This document shows positions 1 to 5,741 of a DNA stretch of 7,506 nucleotides, one piece after another (position 1 is the stretch's first letter; each line of letters begins with the position of its first letter). The stretch comes from Prolixibacteraceae bacterium (GTDB taxonomy: Bacteria; Bacteroidota; Bacteroidia; Bacteroidales; Prolixibacteraceae). The notes under the pieces were generated by a model. The model was not told the origin of the DNA. It made no database searches and was given only the letters and a program-made list of their open reading frames with translations. The translations under genes were made by a program, and so were the position numbers. The stretch lies in NCBI GenBank assembly GCA_003450125.1, contig DMFR01000371.1, positions 1 through 7,506 on the forward strand, in the 5' to 3' direction.

Positions 1-2
1 TA

Positions 3-35
3 AGGCCTGACAGGTTTTGAAAACCTGTCAGGTCT
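3..35. repeat. REP-like palindrome, left copy
   Basis: A perfect inverted repeat, CCTGACAGGTTTT (6-18) and AAAACCTGTCAGG (20-32), around a single central G. Pairing extends outward through G4-C34 and A3-T35 with a G-T wobble at 5/33. A close relative lies at 1279-1308 on the other side of the ATPase gene, in the same orientation as judged by the asymmetric GGTCT on the right edge of both. Similar CTGACAGG/CCTGTCAG palindromes are, from memory, scattered through Bacteroidota genomes. No U-tract follows, so a terminator role is not well supported. Confidence 0.8.
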
Positions 36-41
36 AGTAAC

Positions 42-71
42 ATTAGATTATTAGATTCTAATTATTAGATT
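42..71. repeat. Three short direct repeats ATTAGATT
   Basis: The octamer ATTAGATT occurs at 42-49, 50-57 and 64-71 in the AT-rich stretch between the left palindrome and the ATPase promoter. The last copy abuts the -33 box. They may be chance in AT-rich DNA, curvature-inducing sequence, or operator half-sites; the sequence alone does not decide. Confidence 0.4.
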
Positions 72-101
72 TTGATAATTGAAATCCAATAATTACATTT
101 G
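71..101 (+). promoter_or_regulatory. Bacteroidota housekeeping-type promoter for the ATPase gene
   Basis: TTTG at 71-74 and TACATTTG at 94-101 match the -33 TTTG and -7 TAnnTTTG consensus of the Bacteroidota primary sigma factor, with the known spacing of about 19 bases (75-93). Transcription would start near 107-109, leaving a short leader of about 10 bases before the ATG at 117. A TTG codon at 99, which would lengthen the frame by six residues, lies inside the -7 box and so upstream of the predicted transcript; this argues for ATG 117. Confidence 0.65.
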
Positions 102-116
102 TATAAAGAAATAGGC

Positions 117-1268
117 ATGAGAACAGTTAAAAATCCTTTTATCACAGGCGGTTACGTTTCGGCGGAGTATTTCTGCGACCGGGTAAAGGAGAGCAAAGAC
201 GTAATTCGAGCACTCACCAATGGCAACAATCTTGCCATCATTTCACCCCGTAGAATGGGAAAAACAGGCTTGATAGAACATTGTTTCCACCAGGAGGAGA
301 TCAAAATTAACTATTATACTTTCTTCATTGATATTTACGCGACAGACACGCTGAAAGAGTTTGTCTATAAGCTTGGGAAGGAGATTTTTGATACCTTAAA
401 ACCCAAAGGGAAGAATTTTATTGATGGATTTTTTAACATGATCAGTTCTCTTCGTCCGGCCTTTAAATTGGATGCTCAGACCGGAGCGCCCACTTTTGAT
501 ATCGGCATAGGCGAAATACACGAGGCAGCATCTACCTTAGAGGAGATCTTTAAATATCTTGAAGCAGCCGATCAGCATTGCATTGTAGCCATTGACGAGT
601 TTCAGCAGATTGGTCATTATCCTGAAAAAAACATCGAGGCATTGCTCAGGACCCATATTCAGAAATGTAAGAATACCACTTTCATCTTTGCTGGCAGCCA
701 AAGGCACATGATGCAAAATATCTTCTTTAGTTCTTCACGGCCTTTTTATCAAAGTGTAAACCTGTTGCAACTAGAAGCTATTCAGGAAAAGGAATATGTC
801 AGCTTTGTCAGGCATCACTTTACCGGTAACCAAAAAGAGATTTCTGAAGAATTGGTCAGTAAGGTCTATCATCTTTTTGAAGGACATACCTGGTACATTC
901 AAAATATCTTTAACGAACTATATTCTTTGACGGGTGAAAATGAGAATTGCAGGCCTGATATGCTTCAGGAGGCCGTAGAGAACAAAATCAACTCCTACAA
1001 GCCATTGTATCAAAGCACCTTGTCACTCCTTCCGGAAAGGCAGAAGGAGATCTTATATGCCATTGCCAAAGAGGGAAAGGTAACTGCAATCACCTCTGGA
1101 GCATTTATTAAAAAACATGGGTTAATATCACAAAGCTCTGTTCAAACTGCGGTGAAGCAGCTATTCGACAAAGAAATCATTACTTCTGAAAACAATGTAT
1201 ACCAAGTCTATGACCGCTTTTTCGGCTTATGGTTGGCCAATTTGTATGGAACAGGCTGGAAGTGGTGA
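117..1268 (+). CDS. AAA+/STAND-type ATPase, COG1672-like (ATPase_2 family)
   Basis: A 383-residue predicted cytoplasmic P-loop ATPase. The Walker A motif is SPRRMGKT (residues 43-50) and Walker B is IVAIDE (156-161). A sensor-1-like strand follows at TFIFAGS (188-194), and a conserved arginine lies in SSSRPFYQ (R208), a candidate arginine finger. Residues about 300-360 look like a winged helix. The protein ends with VYDRFFGLWL (364-373), the motif that closes the ATPase part in this family; archaeal relatives often continue into a DUF234 domain, absent here. The cellular role of the family is not established, and no signal peptide or membrane segment is visible. ATG 117 is preferred to TTG 99 because the promoter overlaps the latter. 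The gene stands alone on the plus strand, convergent with rlmF, and is flanked by two REP-like palindromes, so it may be an acquired single-gene unit. Family assignment is firm; function is unknown. Confidence 0.85.
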   Translation: MRTVKNPFITGGYVSAEYFCDRVKESKDVIRALTNGNNLAIISPRRMGKTGLIEHCFHQEEIKINYYTFFIDIYATDTLKEFVYKLGKEIFDTLKPKGKNFIDGFFNMISSLRPAFKLDAQTGAPTFDIGIGEIHEAASTLEEIFKYLEAADQHCIVAIDEFQQIGHYPEKNIEALLRTHIQKCKNTTFIFAGSQRHMMQNIFFSSSRPFYQSVNLLQLEAIQEKEYVSFVRHHFTGNQKEISEELVSKVYHLFEGHTWYIQNIFNELYSLTGENENCRPDMLQEAVENKINSYKPLYQSTLSLLPERQKEILYAIAKEGKVTAITSGAFIKKHGLISQSSVQTAVKQLFDKEIITSENNVYQVYDRFFGLWLANLYGTGWKW

Positions 1269-1278
1269 TCTATTAAAA

Positions 1279-1308
1279 CTGACAGGTTTTTGAAATCTGT
1301 CAGGTCTT
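1279..1308. repeat. REP-like palindrome, right copy, overlapping the rlmF stop
   Basis: CTGACAG (1279-1285) pairs with CTGTCAG (1297-1303), followed inward by one G-T wobble and TTT/AAA, around a TTG loop. The GGTCTT right edge matches the left copy at 3-35. It starts 10 bases after the ATPase stop. Its right arm contains the rlmF stop codon and part of its last sense codons. Read on the minus strand the hairpin is followed by TTTTAA, so it could act as a weak terminator for rlmF; on the plus strand no U-tract follows. Confidence 0.7.
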
Positions 1309-2277
1309 AACTACCTTCCACCTTTCATTTTTCCATTTATTCTGTTCTTCGGTAGTTAGAAAAGTCCAGACGACGATATAGCTGGCCTTATTTCCCTGTC
1401 CCATGGGAATAGTTTCTATGCCATAAGCTTCAACTTGTTCGAGCGTGCGGTACATGCTTTTCAGGTTCGATTCTTTCGAAACAAGGGTAGAAAAACAAAA
1501 GCAGTTGGCAGCGAACTTCTTACTTTGCAGGATCATGTTGCGAACAAATTTATCTTCTCCACCATCACAATAGTTTTCATGGTTTTGACTTCCCAAAGCA
1601 GGGATGGGTTCAGTGCTTTCATCTGGATGTATAGGGAGTATTTTCTTTGTCGTTAATGCCTCTGCTTCCTTGGTAAAGGCAAGTGTTGGAGGGTTACAGA
1701 TCGAAAGGTCAATCAATTCATCCTTTCGGATAATTCCATAGAAATAGTCCTTTGGATTGGTTTGCAACTTACAATTTACCTTTCCCTGCAAGGTAGGATT
1801 GGATTCAATAATGTGATTAGCCGATTCAGTAGCAACAGGATCTATATCGGAACCTATAAATGACCATCCATATTCCTTATTTCCAATGATGGGGTAAATA
1901 CAACTGGCACCTACACCAACGTCCATACATTTAATTTGAGAACCTGAGGGAATCTTTCCATAGTTGTTGCGGCACAGAAAATCGGCCATGTGATGAATGT
2001 AATCTGCCCGTCCGGGAATAGGGGGATAGACATAACCATTGGGAAGATTCCAATTGCTGATGCCGTAATGATGCAATAGAAGCGCCTTATTCAGGACTTT
2101 AACCCCTTCCGTATCATTAAAGTCGACAGAGTCCTCACCATGTATATTTGGCTTGACAAATGGAGCCAGTTCCGGAGAACCTTCTATCAGTAGTTTAAAA
2201 TCATATCGCTCCAGGTTTTTGTTCCGTGGATGCAACTTCGGCTTTTCCTTAGGTTGTTCTTTCTTCGTAGGGCGCAT
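1300..2277 (-). CDS. rlmF: RlmF-type 23S rRNA (adenine-1618-N6) methyltransferase with altered catalytic motif
   Basis: The 325-residue protein aligns from memory with E. coli RlmF (YbiN, about 308 residues), which uses S-adenosylmethionine to methylate A1618 of 23S rRNA. Shared landmarks are KLHPRN..RYD (14-26), SVDFN (50-54), ALLLHHYGISNW (65-76), PPIPGRADYIHH (85-96), the SAM-binding loop MDVGVGASCIYPIIG (118-132), GSDID (142-146), CDGGE (237-241) and VVWTF (302-306). The start is well placed because the LHPRN block sits 15 residues in, after a Lys/Pro-rich extension. The odd point is the catalytic motif: N195-P196-P197-T198 followed by LAF, where active members read NPPF followed by H and a small residue. 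The frame is intact around it, so this is not an obvious frameshift. It follows pepE by 30 bases, probably in one transcript, and its final codons lie in a REP-like palindrome. Family is firm; activity is doubtful. Confidence 0.85.
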   Translation of the reverse strand: MRPTKKEQPKEKPKLHPRNKNLERYDFKLLIEGSPELAPFVKPNIHGEDSVDFNDTEGVKVLNKALLLHHYGISNWNLPNGYVYPPIPGRADYIHHMADFLCRNNYGKIPSGSQIKCMDVGVGASCIYPIIGNKEYGWSFIGSDIDPVATESANHIIESNPTLQGKVNCKLQTNPKDYFYGIIRKDELIDLSICNPPTLAFTKEAEALTTKKILPIHPDESTEPIPALGSQNHENYCDGGEDKFVRNMILQSKKFAANCFCFSTLVSKESNLKSMYRTLEQVEAYGIETIPMGQGNKASYIVVWTFLTTEEQNKWKNERWKVVKT

Positions 2278-2307
2278 AGAAATTCAGGTTCAAAACAGAT
2301 AAGGTGT

Positions 2308-3015
2308 CTATTCCAGTAAAAAGCTAAAATCATCTTCAGAGCCCAACTCCAATGGAGGGTTTCCTTTCAAGAAAATACGGGCAGTACGGTTACCGATCAG
2401 GTGCATGTGATCATCTTCAACGCGCAGCATGGTTCCTTCACGCAAGCCTACCACAAAGACATCAGGATTGATTTCCAGAAATTCTTCTATACGCTGTTCA
2501 CGGGTTTCACCACCATGTCCTTCAGGGTTGGCATCCAGGTAATGCGGATTGATCTGGAAAGGGACAAGGCCTGTAGTTTCAAATCCATGGGGGTCAATAA
2601 TGGGCATGTCGTTGGTGGTTCTTAAGGTAGGACAGGCGACATTTGAACCTGCACTCCATCCGATATAAGGAGTTCCACTAAGCACTTTCTCACGGATAGG
2701 TTCCATCAATTGACGGTCGTGCATCATGCGTACCAGTTGCCAGGTATTCCCACCACCAATTACAATCACCTGGGCCTCTTTTACAGCCTCTACAGGATCG
2801 CTGTAATGATGGATACTTGTTAGATCATAACCCAGTTCACGGAATCTCTCTGCCACCTTTTGTTCATAGAGGTCGAACGAGAAAGTGACGGCAGCATAGG
2901 GAATAAATAGTGCTGTCAAATGCTGATCTCCCAGAAACCGTTTGATTTCATACTTTGGATAATCCAGATATGGCTCACCGGGCGTTGTTGAATTGCTGAT
3001 CAGTAAAAGTTTCAT
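2308..3015 (-). CDS. pepE: Peptidase E (alpha-aspartyl dipeptidase, family S51)
   Basis: A cytoplasmic serine peptidase that cleaves dipeptides, and some longer substrates, with an N-terminal aspartate. At 235 residues it is close to E. coli PepE (229). It begins MKLLLISNST like the E. coli enzyme, which is why I chose ATG 3015; an in-frame ATG at 3045 would add ten residues with no counterpart. The nucleophile elbow GWSAGSN holds Ser121; Asp136 (TTNDMP) and His158 (INPHY) complete the triad, each one residue offset from E. coli Ser120, Asp135 and His157. The GGGNTWQL segment (87-94) and the block EGHGGETREQRI (165-176) are also conserved. It is the first gene of a minus-strand pair with rlmF, and its upstream region is full of short repeats. 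All key residues are present, so I expect an active enzyme. Confidence 0.95.
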   Translation of the reverse strand: MKLLLISNSTTPGEPYLDYPKYEIKRFLGDQHLTALFIPYAAVTFSFDLYEQKVAERFRELGYDLTSIHHYSDPVEAVKEAQVIVIGGGNTWQLVRMMHDRQLMEPIREKVLSGTPYIGWSAGSNVACPTLRTTNDMPIIDPHGFETTGLVPFQINPHYLDANPEGHGGETREQRIEEFLEINPDVFVVGLREGTMLRVEDDHMHLIGNRTARIFLKGNPPLELGSEDDFSFLLE

Positions 3016-3061
3016 GCTCCATTGTTTATTATTGTCATGTCTCAAATGAATTGACGAATTT

Positions 3062-3120
3062 GGCTACTGGCTTCTTGTTACTAGCCAATAGCCTGTAACC
3101 AATGGCCAATAGCAAGAAGC
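3062..3120. repeat. Nested inverted and direct repeats upstream of pepE
   Basis: CTTCTTG (3071-3077) and CAAGAAG (3113-3119) form a 7-base inverted repeat, extended by G3070-C3120. Inside and around it, GCCAATAGC occurs twice (3084-3092 and 3105-3113), 21 bases apart, and GGCTACTGG (3062-3070) pairs with CCAATAGCC (3085-3093) with one mismatch. The leader of a pepE transcript starting upstream could fold in two competing ways. The GCCAATAGC words could also be a degenerate intergenic repeat; no protein can be read here. Confidence 0.55.
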
Positions 3121-3130
3121 AAGAATCCAA

Positions 3131-3159
3131 ACACGACATTTTAGCGGAGACACGACATT
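3131..3159. repeat. Two direct repeats ACACGACATT, 19-base period
   Basis: ACACGACATT occurs at 3131-3140 and 3150-3159, a period of 19 bases. On the minus strand, the direction of pepE, they read AATGTCGTGT. Two identical decamers roughly two helical turns apart upstream of a gene could be operator sites or the relic of a repeat element; neither can be decided from one window. Confidence 0.5.
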
Positions 3160-3168
3160 ATTTTCCAA

Positions 3169-3176
3169 CAAAGGTA
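3169..3176 (-). promoter_or_regulatory. Possible -7 box for the pepE-rlmF pair
   Basis: TACCTTTG on the minus strand (3176 to 3169) matches the TAnnTTTG consensus exactly. No TTTG box lies at the expected 19-21 base distance upstream, where the sequence is the T-rich end of the preceding terminator, so support is limited. If used, it would give pepE a leader of about 150 bases containing both repeat clusters. Confidence 0.3.
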
Positions 3177-3188
3177 ATGAATAGAACC

Positions 3189-3224
3189 AAAAAAAAGGAG
3201 CTTACCATTTCTGATAAACTCCTT
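3189..3224 (-). terminator. Rho-independent terminator after the barrel gene
   Basis: On the minus strand AAGGAGTTTATC and GGTAAGCTCCTT form a 12-pair stem (two of the pairs G-T wobbles) around an AGAAAT loop, running straight into eight Ts (3196 to 3189, partly in the stem). It begins about 24 bases after the stop of the outer-membrane protein gene and marks the end of the sigma/anti-sigma/barrel transcription unit, isolating it from pepE. Confidence 0.85.
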
Positions 3225-3247
3225 AGACGTATTTGAACAAACTTTAT

Positions 3248-4120
3248 TTAATTTAATAAGCTGATACCAATGGTGAAGGGAGTAAGATCAGGCCCCTTTC
3301 CAGACTCGAATAAAGGTGTCAGGCTGTAGGTTCCAAACAGACCGATGTTCTTGTATCCAATGCGTGCAGTGGCTGCATATTTAAAGGCATTCATATTGAA
3401 ACCGCTGTGATCTTTATCTTTGGCATTGCCATATTGCACTTTGGTATGCGAACCCAGTTTAACTCCTCCTACTATTCCAGCATTGATGTATACCCTGCCT
3501 TCGTTTTGATTGACCGGGATCTGGAACTCAAGCAACAAAGGAACCTGTAGGTATGAAGTGACCAGTTTGGTTTTTGAAAGGCCTTCTGAATTCAGTAAAA
3601 CAGGTTCAGTCAGTTCATTGACCCTTTTCAGGGTATATGGATTTTCAAACCGGTAGCTGTTGAAGCTCAAGCCCATACCGGAAACAATTCCAACGTATGA
3701 TTTAATAAGACCCACATTCAATTCGTAAAAGTTAAAGTCAAACTCCATGGACTTTACCTGGTTGAGAGACATGAAATCTTTGTCGGCTGCATTGTACATG
3801 CTGTAATCCGCTTTGTCAAATCCATTAAAGCCCATTTCGAATCCTTCCCAGTGACCATTAAATTTTCCACTACGGTCCTTTTTATGGTGGTCACTGCACC
3901 AGTTGTATTCGGTTCCATGATCATGGTCAATGACCTGGATTTCCTTATTTCCAATGCGGATAACAGAGGTATCCTGATCTGCGGGCTGATCAATTGTATC
4001 GGTTGCAAGAACGGTATTTACAACAACATTGGGTACTTCAACGACAACAGGTTTTTCCTGGGCTTTTAGGTTAAGGCTTAATGCCGCTATGGTGAGCAGG
4101 GAGAAAAAAATTGTTTTCAT
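3248..4120 (-). CDS. Outer-membrane beta-barrel protein, PorT-like (OMP_b-brl_2), probable target of the ECF sigma factor
   Basis: The 290-residue protein begins with a signal peptide (hydrophobic 4-16, probable cleavage after LKA at residue 20). A linker follows to about 87, then GHWEGFEMGFNGF (89-101), a phrase typical of Bacteroidota barrel proteins of this kind. Alternating-pattern strands run to the C-terminus, with SYLQVPLLLEF (189-199) and PFTIGISLLN at the end, as in the PorT/OMP_b-brl_2 family; only a modest barrel would form. Residues 65-80 are rich in possible metal ligands (Asp65, His66, Asp67, His68, Cys75, Asp77, His78, His79), and Cys75 is the only cysteine. The gene follows the anti-sigma-like gene by 61 bases, has its own ECF-type promoter (4149-4177) and ends at a strong terminator. 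The exact job is unknown: structural, sensory or transport roles are all open. Confidence 0.8.
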   Translation of the reverse strand: MKTIFFSLLTIAALSLNLKAQEKPVVVEVPNVVVNTVLATDTIDQPADQDTSVIRIGNKEIQVIDHDHGTEYNWCSDHHKKDRSGKFNGHWEGFEMGFNGFDKADYSMYNAADKDFMSLNQVKSMEFDFNFYELNVGLIKSYVGIVSGMGLSFNSYRFENPYTLKRVNELTEPVLLNSEGLSKTKLVTSYLQVPLLLEFQIPVNQNEGRVYINAGIVGGVKLGSHTKVQYGNAKDKDHSGFNMNAFKYAATARIGYKNIGLFGTYSLTPLFESGKGPDLTPFTIGISLLN

Positions 4121-4148
4121 GGCTGTGTTGTTTTAAATTTGCCTGTAG

Positions 4149-4177
4149 GACGGACAGGTCTTTTGAAATGTTACAGC
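4149..4177 (-). promoter_or_regulatory. ECF-type promoter for the barrel gene
   Basis: On the minus strand GCTGTAAC (4177-4170, core GTAAC 4174-4170) is followed after 17 bases by CGTC (4152-4149), within CTGTCCGTC. GTAAC and CGTC resemble the -35 and -10 cores of many ECF promoters. CGTC lies 28 bases before the ATG. The same two boxes occur at the same distance in front of the sigma gene (5742-5769). A short hairpin, CCTGT with ACAGG (4141-4158 region), overlaps the -10 box. Confidence 0.65.
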
Positions 4178-4181
4178 CCTT

Positions 4182-5231
4182 TTATTTTTTTTGCAATGGA
4201 ATGGAGAAAGCCATGAGTTTGCTTTCAAAATCGAGGCTTGTAATCTTACCGTTTTTCTCCCTATAGCCAAGACGGTCACCCGATAGCTCTGAGGCTACAT
4301 TGAGTCCTGTACGGATAATCTGGTTGGCTGACAACAAGCTTTCGCCCCCTACCCTTTTGGCACGGCTGGCCAGGAACTTGTCAAGGGGAATGACATTGCG
4401 CATATCCTTGATCTTTTCCAAATTCACCGTATGGGCAATAGCCAAGGAGGTTTCTACCTGTTCTGTTTCCAAAGAAGCCATGATAGGATGGATTTCCTCA
4501 GGAACGGTTAAATCACGTTCCGAAGAAACAGGATTGGCAGTTGTCACCTCAGGTGTTGAAGCGAATTTCATATTAGTGGGTTTGCTCTTGTGGGGAGTTG
4601 CAGGTTGCGTTTTTGGGACAGGCTTTTCCCCCGTTTCAGTATTCATGGTCTTGGCAGTTGGCTCAACCTTTTTAGCAGGGACAACCGGAGGTGTCTTTAC
4701 TGAAGCAATCTGTTGATTTGATAGAGGTATAGTGGTTTGACTTCCGGTTTGAAACAAGGAATTTATACCCCAGAAGATAGCCGCAACAGCTGCTACCCGC
4801 ACTGCCCAATTCAACCAAAGAATTGCTCCTGGTCTTTTGTATAAACTCTTCTTGTGGGGATATTTGATATCTGTATCGGCTATCAAACGGGTCTTGGCCA
4901 TCAACTCAGATTCCTTTTTCAATTCAGGATGATCGGCCAGGTAGGTTTTAAATGACCTGCGTTCTTCGTCTTTCAAGTCGCCTTCCATTAAAGCGATGGT
5001 CTTTAATTCAAATGCAGTATTCTCCTCGGCTGTGGATTTGTATAAATGCGTTTTACCTGAATAAACAACTTGTTCTTCAGGTAAATGGATATCTTCAAAC
5101 AGGTGTAATTCTTCTTTCAGATCTGGATTCTGTTCCAGGAAATCCAGAAACTCATCGATCATGTTTTCTTTCAGTTTACCTTCCAGGTAATCCAGAAAAA
5201 ACGGTTCGTAATTATCTCTGGTTATTGTCAT
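4182..5231 (-). CDS. Membrane-spanning anti-sigma-like protein with a duplicated cytoplasmic module
   Basis: The 349-residue protein has one clear transmembrane segment (about 136-160, AILWLNWAVRVAAVAAIFW), preceded by basic residues, so the N-terminal 130 residues should be cytoplasmic. A Pro/Thr/Lys-rich linker (170-240) would lie in the periplasm before a folded C-terminal part (about 245-349). The cytoplasmic part contains two copies of one module, residues 17-41 and 83-107: EG.LK, then F, then L, then P.LK.E at matching positions, offset by exactly 66 residues. The EG.L...L...P.L pattern is common near the N-terminus of Bacteroidota anti-sigma-like proteins. There is no cysteine anywhere, so it is not a zinc-type (ZAS) anti-sigma factor. 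Its ATG overlaps the sigma stop (ATGA, 5231-5228), suggesting coupled translation and stoichiometric production. The role is inferred from position and topology; no close homologue of known function is recognised. Confidence 0.75.
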   Translation of the reverse strand: MTITRDNYEPFFLDYLEGKLKENMIDEFLDFLEQNPDLKEELHLFEDIHLPEEQVVYSGKTHLYKSTAEENTAFELKTIALMEGDLKDEERRSFKTYLADHPELKKESELMAKTRLIADTDIKYPHKKSLYKRPGAILWLNWAVRVAAVAAIFWGINSLFQTGSQTTIPLSNQQIASVKTPPVVPAKKVEPTAKTMNTETGEKPVPKTQPATPHKSKPTNMKFASTPEVTTANPVSSERDLTVPEEIHPIMASLETEQVETSLAIAHTVNLEKIKDMRNVIPLDKFLASRAKRVGGESLLSANQIIRTGLNVASELSGDRLGYREKNGKITSLDFESKLMAFSIPLQKK

Positions 5232-5713
5232 ACGACCAACTCCATTTTACCAATGTAACTTTTCAGAAAAACCCGGGCACGGTAGATATACACCTTTACC
5301 TGGGCTTCACTCAGCAAGGTTACCTCTCCTATTTCCTTGTAGGAATAACCTTCATAGTCGCGCAGCAGAATCACCGTGCGCTGGATATCGGGCAAGCGTT
5401 TGACGGCTTCATTCAGCACCTCAGCCAGATCAGAATATTGTTCATCATGCGTTTCTTCCGGAACATTGTAATCTTCAATGACCGTTTGACGACTTTCCTT
5501 CCGGATCGCATCAATCATGGTGTGATAAGCCGTGGTAAATAAATACGACTTTACCTTTTCTGAATTCACATGATCAAGGTTGCGCCACAACTTCTCGAAG
5601 CTATCCTGAACAATATCATGGGCCCGATCTTCGTCCCTGATGTTTTTCAGAATAAACCGGTAAACGTTATCTGAATACAAATCGACCGATAGGTTGTATT
5701 CCTTTGAATTCAT
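5228..5713 (-). CDS. ECF (group IV) RNA polymerase sigma factor
   Basis: A 161-residue sigma-70 family protein with only regions 2 and 4, the usual ECF size. Region 2 spans about 10-76, with the core-binding block DIVQDSFEKLW (33-43) and the -10 recognition helix near KSYLFTTAYHTMIDAIRK (55-72). Region 4 spans about 104-152, with the helix-turn-helix YSYKEIGEVTLLSEAQVKVY (123-142) followed by IYRARVFLK. It would direct RNA polymerase to a small regulon. Its own upstream region and that of the barrel gene share GTAAC/CGTC boxes, which suggests autoregulation and direct control of the barrel. It starts 41 bases after the S41 protease gene and overlaps the anti-sigma-like gene by four bases. The ATG at 5713 gives a normal N-terminus. 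Family is certain; the inducing signal is unknown. Confidence 0.95.
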   Translation of the reverse strand: MNSKEYNLSVDLYSDNVYRFILKNIRDEDRAHDIVQDSFEKLWRNLDHVNSEKVKSYLFTTAYHTMIDAIRKESRQTVIEDYNVPEETHDEQYSDLAEVLNEAVKRLPDIQRTVILLRDYEGYSYKEIGEVTLLSEAQVKVYIYRARVFLKSYIGKMELVV

Positions 5714-5741
5714 TCTGGCTGAACTTATATTTTATCCGTAA

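Noticed and set aside
99..116. TTG start at 99 adding six residues to the ATPase
   Set aside because: The TTG lies inside the predicted -7 box and upstream of the expected transcript start; ATG 117 gives a normal N-terminus.
1279..1303. Right palindrome as a strong terminator for the ATPase gene
   Set aside because: On the plus strand the stem is followed by GTCTTAAC rather than a T-run; only weak termination on the minus strand is plausible.
3016..3045. Upstream ATG for peptidase E giving ten extra residues
   Set aside because: The E. coli enzyme begins at the equivalent of MKLLLISNST; the extra residues have no counterpart.
3043..3050. TTCATTTG as a -7 promoter box for pepE
   Set aside because: Second position deviates from TAnnTTTG and no TTTG-like -33 box lies 19-21 bases upstream.
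3084..3159. Short repeats upstream of pepE as a CRISPR array
   Set aside because: Units are 9-10 bases, only two copies each, with no regular repeat-spacer pattern and no cas genes.
4141..4160. CCTGT/ACAGG hairpin as terminator of the anti-sigma gene
   Set aside because: The stem is only five pairs, the loop is seven bases and no T-run follows directly; the promoter explanation fits better.
4300..4716. Plus-strand open frame of 138 codons
   Set aside because: Lies fully antisense to the anti-sigma-like gene, shows no recognisable domain, and the minus-strand gene has clear topology and operon context.
4952..5542. Plus-strand open frame of 196 codons
   Set aside because: Antisense across the overlap of the sigma and anti-sigma-like genes, both better supported; composition looks like a mirror of those genes.
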